Shown one piece after another: positions 22,991 to 34,349 of a DNA stretch of 64,000 bases (within the stretch, counting starts at the first letter, position 1; each line of letters starts with the position of its first letter). The notes below the pieces were generated by a model. The model saw only the letters and a list, made by a program, of their open reading frames with translations. It was not told where the DNA came from and did not search any database. The DNA is from Tetradesmus obliquus. Its lineage: Eukaryota > Chlorophyta > Chlorophyceae > Sphaeropleales > Scenedesmaceae. Made by a program: the position numbers and the translations under genes. The DNA lies in contig CP126193.1 in the NCBI GenBank assembly GCA_030272155.1, forward strand, positions 4,712,001 to 4,776,000, in the 5' to 3' direction.

Positions 22991-25900
22991 CCAGGTACAC
23001 GTAGACCTTGCGGTCTGCTGGGTCGCGCTCCAGGAACTCGCGCTCGATCAGGCTCTCGATGCGCTTCTTGATGACCGCCGGGTTGGGCAGGAAGCGCGGC
23101 GCCAGCTGGCGCGTGACCTCGGCCACCACGCCGTTGTGGTCCAGGCGCTTGCGGCTCTTCATGATGCGCACGATGGCCGCCTCAATCTGCGGCTTGCGGT
23201 CCTCCTCCACCTGCGAATGGGGCACAGCGCAAGTCCACGCTTAATGTTAACATATGATGTGTCCAGGCACTCAGTCATACAACATAACCTATGTTCAGGC
23301 ATTTAGGCAGCAGGGCAGAGCATATGCATGCTCCTCCTCCACCTGCGGCGCGGGGCACCGTGTGCGGGTGCAGTGATACAGCCGAATTGCAGATAGGCGC
23401 AATGCAAGTGCACGCAATATGTTCAGGCGTTTAGGCAGCAGGGCGGAGCACATGCATTTGTCTGCAACTTGCGGTCCTCCTCCACCTGCAGGCCAGGCGC
23501 GGTGTAATTGCACGCGGTATGATCATGCATTCATCCTGTGACAAGTACGATGTGCGTATGTTTGAGGCGAAACAACCAGCAAGAAACAGGCTTTGCGGCT
23601 CTGATGCACTGCACAGTGTGGCACAGCCACCGCAAACAGCCAGCCTGTGGTGCAGCTAACAGGCATTGTTGCTGCCACAACAGATACCGCACCTTGTGGC
23701 GCGTCTCCTGCTTCTCCACCTCTCCCTCCTTCTGCGCGGACACCGTGCCGATCTTGATCTTGTACAGCTTGCTTGAGAAGGCCTCGTTGAAGCTGAAGCT
23801 GTCGCCCTCCTCCACCTCCTTGCTCATGGGCTCCTTGCGCAGCACGTTCTTGCCTGGACAGGGCAGCAGCAGCAGCAGCACCAGCACCAAGTCATGACAC
23901 AATGAATGCATTGAACAAGGAGCGGCGTGGTGCGATCTGAGCAGTTATCTTACCGCATTACAGCATCTGCTCACGACTGATAAAGATCTTCAAGTGCTGG
24001 CAACTTCAACCACGCAAGGTCAACAAAGCACAATACCGCTGAGAGGTGGGTACGATGTCGTGTACGCAGGCACCTGCTTGCAGGATTGGACACTGCAATG
24101 TGTGCGCACTGTATCTCACCCTTGGCGCAGGCCAGGCTCTGCAGGCTGCGCTTGAGCTCCTGCGGCGGGATCTCTGTGGCCTCCGCGATCTCGCGGTAGC
24201 TCAGCTGCGGCGACTCGTTGAACAGCAGCAGCACCACCATCTGGTACGTGGACACCTGCAGCAGCACAGCAGATGCGAGTGGTGTTGCCGGCAGGTGAGT
24301 GCCAGGCTTACAGGAGGCGAGTGTGGTGACACAATGTGCTTGTGCAAGAGATGCCGCCAGCTCAGCTGCCTGCTGAGATGACCGCAAGCTAATTCTTACA
24401 CTGAGTCAACTGCCAGCTTGTGCCGCCCGTCTTGGCCTCGCCGCTGTCATGCTCTGATAACACCAACACAGCAATGCAGTACACATAACATCGACGGCGC
24501 ACCAGCCGCGCCTCACCGTGATCTCGTGCTTGGCCTTACCGATGTTATGATCTGGTAACACCAGCACAACAATGCAGTACACATTACATCAAGCCGCAGC
24601 AGCCAGCCGCGCCGCACCGTGATCTCGTGCTTGGCCTTGCCGTTGTTGAAGGTGGCCTTGAGGTCTGCCGTGCCCATGTTGGTCTGCCAGGTCAGCCGCC
24701 GCCCGCTGTGCGCGCCCAGGTAGAACTGGCGGAAGGTCTCGCAGGCCGCCTCCAGCTGCGGCGGCAGCACGCACTTGGAGGCCGCCTGCGTGGGCCAGCT
24801 GCCCGTGGTCAGCACCTGCGGCGTGGTGAAGGAGGGATGTGGGCAAGGGATGTGGGCACGAGGTGTACGCAAGAGGTGTAAGCAAGAGATGGACGCAAGA
24901 GATGGAAGCAACACATGTGAGAAGCCCACGCTGGCGCAGGCACGGCGAAGAGTGACGCTTGCATTGTTGCTGAGAGTCCACCAGGCAAGTAACGAACCAT
25001 AAACACAAGTCACAAACACATATGGGGTGCACTGACAACCTCTGGACCTGCACGCCTGCACTGCGAGGTCCACCAGCAGCTCCCCGCCCTCACTGCCCCA
25101 CGACTCAACATGTGATGTACCCCAACACCCTGCAAATTAAAGCCCTGCACCCCTAAACCCCGCCGCACCTGTACGCTGAGGTCCAGCAGCAGCTCCCCGC
25201 CCTCACTGCCCAGCCATTGAACATCTGGTGTACCATAAAATCCCAGACCCCAGACCCCAAAACCCTGCAACCTAAACCCCCGCACCCCCAAAACCCCGCC
25301 GCACCTGCACGCTGAGGTCCAGCGGCAGCTCCCCGCCCTGCTGCGCGAGGCGCGCCTTGAAGTCTCCCATCATGTCGCGGCTGGTCTTGATGTCCGTGAA
25401 CATGGACTCCAGCTTGCTCGTGAACTGGTAGCCGCACTCAGTCTTGAGCTTCACCAGCATGCCGCGCTCCGCGTCTGCAGGCATTACAGGAAGCACAGAG
25501 CCAACACTTGTGCACGTGCATTGTGGTGAGGCGGGACGGATGCATGCTGTGTGTGCGGCTACAGGTGGCTGCTGGTTCACAGCAGAGCTGGGTGACGTCG
25601 TGACAACACACAAAAGATTGGTGCCAAACTGCAAACAGCACAATGCATATACGCAACCATACCACATCAACACCAGCCTATACAGCAGGCAGATGCGTCA
25701 AGCATGGCGCCTCTGGACTTCCTGCTGCGTGGCTCGCTCACCGTCCGACACCGTGCGCCCCGACAGCAGGCGCTTGGCCAAGTGCTGCTTGTAGTACTTC
25801 TCAAACACGTCCTTCTCCTGCAGGTACCTGCGGGGCTCAGGCAGGCACCAAGGCACACGCACAGTCAGACGCTGAATCGCACATCCAGCAGCTGCACAGA

Positions 25901-28900
25901 GCCACGCCCAGGTTGCTGGTACCTTTGCAGTCGCAAGGCCAGCTACCACGCACCAAAGACAGCACACCCAGAGTAAACAGAGCTGTTGAAAGTTTGTAGC
26001 CTTCTATTGCAAAGATATGTGGTCGTGCACAGCTGTGAGGAAGCGCTGCACCCCAGGCCAAAGGTGTGCGGCCTACATACGTATTCCGTTGTGCCGCGCC
26101 GCCGACTTCCCAGCTGCAGTCCCTGATATAAGCCCCCACCAGTCACCTAAACAGCGCCATGACCTTATCTATTGCACACCCGCATCACATCACCACCAAG
26201 CCCCCCCTCCCTCCCACCTGAACAGCGCCATGACCTTGTCCAGCGTGGCCTCCACCTCCCCCTCGCTGGCGCCCTTGAGCCCCTTGCGCAGCCGGTCGTC
26301 AATGAACAGGCTGATGAACTCGGGGCTGCGCTGCTGCTGGTTGATGAACGACTCAAACGACTTCGCATGGGGAGAGCAGGCAGGTGGTGGCAGAGGTGGC
26401 AGCAGGACCGACGCAGCGTGTGAGTTGCTGAGCACAACCAGCACAGTGGTCTAACCAATGCATTGCAGCCGCAGGGCCGCCCAACTTGACAGTAACCAGT
26501 AGTGCAAAAGCTTCTGCATCCTGGGCGCAGCACGCTGTAGCCTGCTGCATGCGCCAGCAGCTGCATCTCTCCCATGTGTGCCCCATGCAGCCATCGCCGC
26601 ACCTGGTTGTGTGCATCACCAGCTAATGCTGCTGCCTACTGCCTACCACCTGCCCCGCCGCACCTGGTTGAGTGTGTTCCTGAAGCTCTTGTCGTCACCG
26701 AAGGCCCTGCTTATGGTGGCCTCGTACTTGTCACGCATCGCCAGCAGCACGCTCACATACTCCACGGGGTCCTTGGTCTGAGGAGCGGGGGGGGGGGGGG
26801 CGGGGGGCGGCAGCAGCGGCAGAGCAATCAGCAGGTGAGGGCATCAGCAGAAGCATGGCTAGCAGCATGGTCATGTACTCCACGGGGTCCTTGGTCTGGT
26901 GGAAGCCAGGCCATGCGGCAGGCAGTGCGCCAACGGCAGCACAGCAATTAGTGGGTGAGGGCACACCACTGCGCAGGGCGCAAACGTGTACAAAGCTGGT
27001 GAATAATGCAACCATTCACACTCACAAGAGCAGAAACACAGGTCACCATCACCATGACCAAACAGCAATGCTGGCCAGGTTGCCAGGCCGCCTCACCTTC
27101 TCCGGGTCATTGACCAGTGCCCGCCCCTCCTCCTTGACGTGGCTGCCCATCACGCTGCGCAGCAGCCCCAGCCCCTCCTCCACGCGCCTGGGGGAAGGGC
27201 GAGTCAAATTTAGCAAGGCGCAGAGAGAGGTTGCAGGCAGAGTTCACTCGGCAAGGTCAGCAGGACGCCAGGGACCGACGACATGCGACAAACTGGCCAT
27301 TCATAGTTTGACTAAGGCACAGCTGCGGATGCCGTCATTGGCTGGCTTGATGCCGGCCCAAAGCTGCACGGCTGTGCACACAGCAACCTCACAGCGCCTC
27401 ACAGCTTCAGAGGAAAAGGCAGCAGCATCCGTTTCACACAGCCCACACAGCCCGCATCTAGCTCAAAGCAGCCAGCTCAAATACGGCGCACCACAGCTAC
27501 TCAGCACCCAGAGCTGCAGGGCCCTGTGCACCCACTCACTTGAACAGGCTGTACATGCGCCCCAGGTGCTCGTACTTGTCGTCCATCAGCAGCGGCACCA
27601 GCCCGCTGCCCTCCATCTCCACCAGCGCCTTCATCTGCGGCGAGGTAGGAGGCGCGGCGCAGCATCAGCACAGCACACAGAAGGTGTGTCAGCACATCGC
27701 ATTAACAGCAGCAGCAGCAGCAGCATGCGGAGGAGGTTCTGTCTGCAAGCTGCTGCCGGCTGCTGCCGTCAAGGACCAGGTCATAGGAGGCACACATGGC
27801 CGCAGATGTACAGCCACAGCGACCCTCCACCCCGGCATCCAGCCTGCCTGCCTGCTGCAGCAGATCTGCAGCATGCACACACGCACACAACCCCTGACAC
27901 CCTTCTCCCTCACATTGCTGCACTGTACTGCTGCTGGCCTACAACCACACGCACACGCACCTGCACCGTGATGAGCTCGTGCTCCGCCACGCGTGTGATC
28001 TTGGGCTCCGTGGACTCGTCCAGGTAGTTCTTCACGCGCTCCACCTCCTCAGCCAGCCGCCGCTCAGCCTGCGTGCATGCATGATGAGTGCAGCACATTG
28101 CATCAATTGCGGGTAAAACAGCAGCAACATTAACAGCAGATGTAGCATGACCTCCTCAGCCTGCGTGCGTGAGTTGAGTGCAGCACATTTGCAGCATGCA
28201 ACTCCACAGGCGGGGATCCAACCACGGCCTCCATGGCCAGACAGTTGTAAGCAGGGCAGCAGCTGACATTGTAACTGTCCCACTCTCAACCGCTTCTCCA
28301 ATTAGAGCAGGCGCGAAGCAGCTGACGCTGGCCGACCAGCAGGCACGAATACGCTGGCACTGCAGCAGTCAAACCACCAGCAAAGCACACTACCCACCAC
28401 CACCACCACCAGCAGCAGCAGCAGACTGCGTTCCAGCCCGCTCCGCACCTTGAGCATGTAGTCTGGCGCGTTGCTGCTGGCGATGAACTCCTGCGCCTCC
28501 TTGGCGTAGAAGTCTGCTGCTGCCGCCAGGAAGTGGCGCTCAAAGTCCTCCTCGTAGGTGGGCTTGCCCAGGTCCATCAGCATCTGCGGGGGCGGCAGCA
28601 GCAGCAGCAGCAGCAGCAACAAATTTGAATGAGTGCTTGCTGCACGGTCATTCGCTGCTCTGAGCAGTGCGCACTACCAGCTGATCTCATGCATGCTAGC
28701 CCTCCATTTGCTGTGCCAGCAACAGCAAGCAGCCATGGCTGTGCCCTCTCGCACCTGCGTTGTGGCGCGCAGCAGCGCTCGGTCCACGATCTCTCCCGCG
28801 CGCTCGCGTGACACCATGTCACCCAGGATGGCCAGCAGCCGCTGGTGGATCTGAGGGTGACGCACCACCTGGCCGGCAGCAGCAGCAGCAGCACATGCGC

Positions 28901-29387
28901 AAATAGGTACAGCATATCTTCACACAGCACAGTGGGAGAGATCAGCCCAGCGGCCTAGCGTCATTTGCTGCCTTCGCAAAGAATGGAGTTGACCCCAAAA
29001 GCACACAGCACATGTCAGGTGCAAGTGCGCTGCAAAAGGACCAGGTGCCGTGACTCAACCACACAGAGCCCTTGCTCAGAGTGATAGCAGCAGGCTCACA
29101 CAGGCTGTCCAAATTATGTTACTTTCAGTGTTGAGGAGTTTATGCGCACTGCTCCACCAAATCTTCAGCAACACGCTGCTGCAGTTGCCAACGTGCCGGG
29201 TGTTGGCAAGAGAAGCAACACTGGTGCAACAACACTGCTGCAGCTGTCACTGCTGAACCGCCAGCTGCTGCTACTGCTGGGGCCTGCTGCCGCACCTGCT
29301 CCCGCCACAGGTCCAGCCCCAGCTGGAAGACTGGCGTCTTGTGCTGCTGCGTGACATACGTGCGGTCCATGTACTGCAAGGTCGAAA

Positions 29388-29420
<33 letters not shown>

Positions 29421-30854
29421 AGCACACCAACCCTGTCAGCCACGCTGCATACACCAGCATTGTTATGGGCAGTCCTGTGTAGAATAGCAGCTGCTGGTTG
29501 CTGCTGCTGCCTGCGGTGCCGCGTCTCGTGCTCAACTGTCTGCGACTAGCCTGTCTGCTGCTGTCCTTGCTGTCACCTCGCCCCTGCAGCCCACTGGCTT
29601 CCTGCACCACTATAGACGCACACACCAGCTATACACGCATGCAGCCACAGTACAGCCTGCAGCCCTCTCACCATCAGTATGTCTCGTATCATCTGCGTGC
29701 TCTTGTTGTGGTCGTCCCAGCAGGACTTGAGCTCCTTCAGAAATGGCAGCCCCTGCGCCGCCTCTATGCGCGCAGCCACGCCTGCCAGGTGGCTGCGCAG
29801 CGCAGTGGCCACGCCGTTGTACAGCTTGTCGCCAAACTTGTGCAGCACCATGTTGTACGCGTTCCTGCAAGCAGAAGCAGCGACAGCAAGCATGTGCGGA
29901 AGCGCTTGTAAGGCTGAAAGGTCCTGCTATGCCATGATGGCAGGGCAAGAGGGGGGAGACGGCTGCGCAGGTCAGGTTGTTATGTTGTGGCAACAGCTGC
30001 GGGCGTTGCTGGTTGTCCCAGCCTCATGCCCTGGCCTAGGCCATCAGTTGCTGGAAGCATGGTGATGCTTCTGTTGCACAACAACTCCCTCTACAACAGC
30101 ATGCAGCACATTGCTGGCTGTTGTTGAACTGTCGCTGGATGCTGCTCTGATGATCACAGCCCAAGCCTGACAGCACACCCCGTGCAGCACACTCTGCAAG
30201 CCCTGCTACAGCTGCTTGCAGAACAGCCGCCCACCTGTACAGCTCCTCAAAGCTGAGGCCGCTGGCATTCTGGTTGTGTATCTCGCGAATAGCAGACTCC
30301 AGGATGCGCCACGTCTTGTCTGCAGCACCATGCGCAAGAGCCAGACCGGTGGGGTGAGCAGGTGCAATGCAGCACCAAGCACAGAGCAGGCTGCTGCAAG
30401 GAAGCAATGGCTAGAGGCTTTGCACAGCTGGTATGACACTTTCAGCACTGTCAACTGACTGTAAGCCCCGCATCGTTGCCACACGCTTGATCACCAGCAG
30501 CAACAGCATAAAGCCTACCCGACACCATGCTTGCCTGGACTTACCTGCATAGTTGGGGTCTAGGGCAATCGGGTGCTTGAAAGGCTCAATCTTGAACGTC
30601 TGCAGACAAGCAGATCGCTGTCAACTGTAGCCCAGCTGCTGCCTTTCCGAAGCATGAAGCAGCAGGCTGCCCCATTGCCTTTCTGTCTGAACAGCTACGG
30701 CTGCCACACCTCCAAATACCCGCCTTACAGCCGATTTAGAATCGTTTCAAGCGAGCGCATGCGGTCTCAGACCTGAATCAAGGGCTGATGTGGCTGTCTG
30801 TGTTGTCTTGTTTACAGTTCTCGAACTCACCGAGCCTCTGCCCCTCCCCGCCAT
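22986..30854 (-). CDS. CUL3: Cullin-3, scaffold of CRL3 ubiquitin ligase
   Basis: CUL3 bridges BTB-domain substrate adaptors and the RBX1 RING-E2 module. Eighteen exons close in phase, giving 736 residues: 30854-30831, 30599-30545, 30319-30235, 29864-29672, 29373-29296, 28868-28755, 28583-28449, 28068-27961, 27634-27540, 27187-27097, 26777-26664, 26360-26218, 25827-25742, 25474-25305, 24815-24618, 24255-24120, 23853-23693, 23210-22986. The N-terminus has [17 protein letters not shown] and [12 protein letters not shown], typical of plant CUL3. The cullin homology domain has [16 protein letters not shown] and [11 protein letters not shown]. The C-terminal neddylation domain starts [21 protein letters not shown]; the acceptor Lys is about residue 680. 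It ends VYVYLA. Length matches plant CUL3 (about 730). ATG 30854 (MAGRGRGS) joins exon 2 in phase. The exon 12 acceptor is an unusual GAAG. Many introns carry copies of exon edges (listed separately). Confidence 0.97.
23190..23510. repeat. Copies of CUL3 exon 18 5' edge
   Basis: Plus-strand CTTGCGGTCCTCCTCCACCT at 23192-23213 (exon start plus acceptor) recurs exactly at about 23468-23489 and partly at about 23328-23345. The intervening intron is itself duplicated: TATGTTCAGGC-TTTAGGCAGCAGG occurs at 23290 and 23418, period 128. Confidence 0.8.
24412..24640. repeat. Copies of CUL3 exon 15 3' edge
   Basis: The exon end and donor (plus CACCGTGATCTCGTGCTTGG at 24616-24635) recur at 24515-24540, with a more decayed copy near 24428-24450. 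The about 50 bp of adjacent intron (AACACCA-CACA-CAATGCAGTACACAT) is copied too; period about 100. Confidence 0.85.
25036..25353. repeat. Three tandem units over CUL3 exon 14 3' edge
   Basis: The exon end [11 protein letters not shown] plus donor (plus strand 25300-25340) recurs at about 25160-25205 ([11 protein letters not shown]) and about 25050-25095 ([11 protein letters not shown]). The period is about 115-136 bp, with neighbouring C-rich intron copied. Confidence 0.85.
26144..26245. repeat. Copy of CUL3 exon 12 3' edge
   Basis: Plus 26215-26242 (CACCTGAACAGCGCCATGAC...) recurs at 26147-26174 with 26 of 28 bases identical, keeping a GT donor. Period 68. Confidence 0.75.
26592..26680. repeat. 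Short copy of CUL3 exon 11 3' edge
   Basis: CGCCGCACCTGGTTG at 26656-26670, the exon end plus donor, recurs at 26595-26609 and continues with a similar GTG-rich tail. Confidence 0.5.
26736..26960. repeat. Copy of CUL3 exon 11 5' edge plus intron
   Basis: TACTCCACGGGGTCCTTGGTCTG at the exon start (26758-26780) recurs exactly at 26876-26898, retaining a CAG acceptor and encoding [15 protein letters not shown]. The following intron (CAGCA-AGCAAT-AG--GGTGAGGGCA) is also repeated; period 118. Confidence 0.8.
28055..28195. repeat. Copy of CUL3 exon 8 5' edge
   Basis: CTCAGCCTGCGTGC followed by GAGTGCAGCACATT occurs at about 28063-28101 (exon start plus intron) and again at about 28155-28192. Confidence 0.65.
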
Positions 30855-31731
30855 GATGCCCCTGTCCGGCTTCTGCTAGATCACTGGTTCCATCAAACCC
30901 GTACGGCGCAGGGTGCTATATCCCGACCAAGCGAGCCCTTTCGTTGCTGTTTCACCAGGGCAGCAACAGCTTGTTGCTAGCTGAACTATGTAGCTTGTAA
31001 ACTTTAATCAATCGATCCAATGACACAGAGCTGTCTGGCCACAAGGCGCACAGCACAGTTGTGCAGGTGTGTGAAAGCAGTGGCAGCGGCAGTTCTCAAG
31101 TTTAAGCGACGTACGCATGTCTGACGACCGAAGGAAGGTTCATCGACTAAGGACTCGTGTCTGAATGGGCGTGTTACCCGGGAATCTGGACTGTGTGCTG
31201 GTTGGACATGCTGACTGTCATTGTCATTGTCAATGTCAGTGAGACCTGAACCATGGCCATGCACAGCATTTCTGCACTTCTTTCCAGCGTCATGGCCATC
31301 CAGACAGCAAACACGACACGCAACATTTGAGTGCATTGCAAGAAGAGCTGCAGCTGGCTGCAAGCAAATCACCACACCAAGGCTGGTGCCTATGGCCCAA
31401 ATCGGGCACATGCACAGCCTACATGTAGGCCTGCACGCCCTGATGCTGTTGGGAGTGATAGCGCGTATGGCTGACCCAACATGCAGGGCAGTGCCTTATT
31501 CTCACTGCGCATGTTCTGCACGAATATGCATCATCAGTGCAACACTAGAACCACAAGTACACAGCTTGCAAGGCACAAACCAGCCAACAGGTTCGCAAGC
31601 GCCTTCAACCTCTCGTTTCAACTGCAACACCACCAGCCACCCCTACACCCGGACAGCTCGGCTCTACAAAGCTATACAGACCTTCCACGCTGCAAACACA
31701 ACACTCAGCGCTTGCTACTTCGCCATCACAG
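30855..31731. other. Intergenic, CUL3 promoter side and Tudor gene 3' flank
   Basis: No gene is supported. The left part should hold the CUL3 promoter and 5' UTR. A short GTCATTGTCATTGTCAATGTCA repeat is at about 31217-31238. Confidence 0.45.
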
Positions 31732-31957
31732 CTACACAGCTGTCTCAGCTGCTGCCGCCTCTTCATTAGCACCTCTGCTGCTGCCAGCCGCGGCAGCTAC
31801 ACCCGTGCCTGCTGCTGCTGCTGCTGCATCCACCATGTCCTCATCTGTGTGCACCTCTACCAGCTCCTCCTCCTCCTCTTCTGCTGCTGCACTGCCCCCC
31901 TCAGCCTCGCTATCCAACAGACCAGCAAGATCCTCAGCTGCAGAGTCCTCGGCACCC

Positions 31958-31991
<34 letters not shown>

Positions 31992-34317
31992 GCGGTGGCG
32001 GCGTGCCAGCTGCAAGGGTCTCCTCAGCTGCTACATCATCCGCTGCTGCAGCGTCATCAGCAGTGCCAGCTGCAGCAGGCTGCTCTATCAGCCTTGGAGC
32101 CTTGGCGGCTGGCTCCTCTGCTGCCGGCTCAGCAGCAGCTGCTGCTTCCTCGGCTGCTGCTGGTGCTGCAGCCAAAGCAGCCCCTTGCAGTGCTGTGCTG
32201 CCCTGCAGCAAGCTCGCACGAGGCCGCTTTTGGCCGGCGAGCTGCTGCTGCTGCTGGTCCGTGCTAGCGGCTGCCGCAGGTGCTTCTGCTGTGGCGGCGG
32301 GAGGTGCCGAGATGCTGCCAGCCGGCTTCCCCGCAGACAAGAAGATGCTGCCGCTGCTCAGAGGCTTCCTGCCGGGCCGGCTTGCACGCCTGGCAGCCGC
32401 ATCAGCTGCCGCTGCCTCCTCAGCTGCTGCTGCTGCTGCTGCTGCTGCTGAGTCTGCAGCCTCCTGCTGGCCAGCCGCAGCAGCGTCCACAGCAGGCTTG
32501 TGGAGCTTGTCAGCTGCCTCTGCAGCAGCGTCCCCGTTGTTGATGTCTGCACTCTGCCCGCCTGCTGCCTTGGCAGCTGCTGCACCTTCAGCAGCATCCT
32601 CCAGCTGCTGCTTGCCTTGCTGCTGCTGTTGCTGCTGCTGCTGCTCTGCGGCTGCTGCCTTCTCCTGCTGTGAGAGGTCCAGCATCAGCGGCGCAGCTGC
32701 AGCTGAGGCTGCCGCTGCTGCGGCCGACGCTGCTGCAATCGCAGCTGCTTGCGCAGCCTTACCATCACTCCAGCTGCCGCCCTGCTGCTGCTGCTGCTGC
32801 TGGGGCTGCTCTGTACCTTTCTGCTTGTTGCGTGGGTGGACCACAAGCGTGCCAGGGCCCACCTGCATCAGCTGCCCCACTCCTCCACCAGACCTAGCAG
32901 CATCACCACCACCTGACACACCTGCACCCGACACACCACCACCTGACACACCGCCACCTGACACCCCCGCACCTAACACACGGAATGACGCACCACCACC
33001 CGACCCAGACAACCCCAGCCGCTGCATCCCTCCCTTCTTCGCACCCCCAGAAGCAGCAGCAGCTGCAGCAGCAGCCTTGCTGCCGCCACCAGAGGCTGGT
33101 GCTGCAGCAGCCGTAGGCGCTGCAGCTGCAGCAGCTGCGTCAGCAGCGCCACTCCCACCACCTGCCGCATACCCGCCGCCGCTGCTACCAAATCCGCCAG
33201 GCATAACCATGCTACCTGTGGCCATGCCGCCGCCGCTCATCCCACTACCGCCCATGCTTCCAAACCCTCCCCCAAGCCCTGATAAGCTGCCCAGCCCTCC
33301 CAATGCACCTCCAAAGCTGCCTTGCATTGGCGGCGGCTGCCGCACACTGCCGAGCAGCTGCCCCACCTCGTTGCGCGCAGTAGTTATCTCGCTGCGCAAG
33401 CTAGTGAGCTGCGTGCGCAGCGCCGCGGCGTCCAGCGCCGCGTTGCTGCTGATGCCGCGCTCTGCGGTGAGCTGGGCGTTAAGGTTGAGGTTTTCGTGCT
33501 GCAGCATCTCCACCTGTCTGCCCAGGTGCACGCTGTTGTCCTGCAGCTGCTTAACCTGGGTGGGATGTGGAGCGGAGGGCGCGCAGGTGGGAGGGGCAGG
33601 GCAGAACACATGTTAAGCATGTTGAGCAGCAATGCAGGCTCCCCGCGATGCTGACGTCGCTGCTCAAACGAGCTACACGCCTGCACCCACCTCCTGCAGG
33701 GCCACAGTGCGGATCATCACAGGCCAATGCATTCCCAAGCACCCGCGTACACGTACTGCAGGGCTGCGCATGTTACAATCAAACAGCACACGCACCTGCT
33801 GCAGGGCCACGTCGCGCTCCACCAGCGCATGGTCCTTGGCCTGGCGCGCCTCGTCACGCTCGCGCTGCAGCCGCGACACCTGCAGCAGCAGCAGCAGCGG
33901 CAGTTAATGGAGGCGGCAGCATCAGCAGCAGTGGACAGAGGGAACACATGGTTTGTGGGCCTGCTGCTGCCGGCCCACAACTCGGATACGTTATGCTGCT
34001 GCCGGCCCACAACTCGGATACATAATGCTGCTGCCGGCCCACAACTCGGACACATAATGCACTGGTCACTTCGTTCAGCCTGCTTACAAGCAACATGCAG
34101 TTTCGCTGTCAGTAGTTAACTAAGATAGGTAACCAAGCCACACACCTGCGCCCGCAAGCTGGTGACCTCCAGCCAGCGCTGCTCCTCCTGTGACACCAGC
34201 TGCTGCATCTGCCACTGCATGCCAGCAAGCAGCTCGCTGCTCAGCTGCGCCACAGCAGCACCACCGTCATGTGAGCCGCCCCGGCCTTCTCCTGCAGGGC
34301 TGCATGCAGCAGAACCA

Positions 34318-34349
<32 letters not shown>

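Noticed and set aside
31481-33616. 711-codon plus-strand open frame, Cys/Ser/Pro-rich
   Set aside because: It is the antisense shadow of the Ala/Gly-rich last exon of the minus-strand Tudor-like gene. The minus frame continues in phase from seven upstream exons and has a coiled coil.
33962-34058. Three near-identical 31-bp units, CRISPR-like at first sight
   Set aside because: They are directly adjacent without spacers and lie in an intron of a eukaryotic gene.
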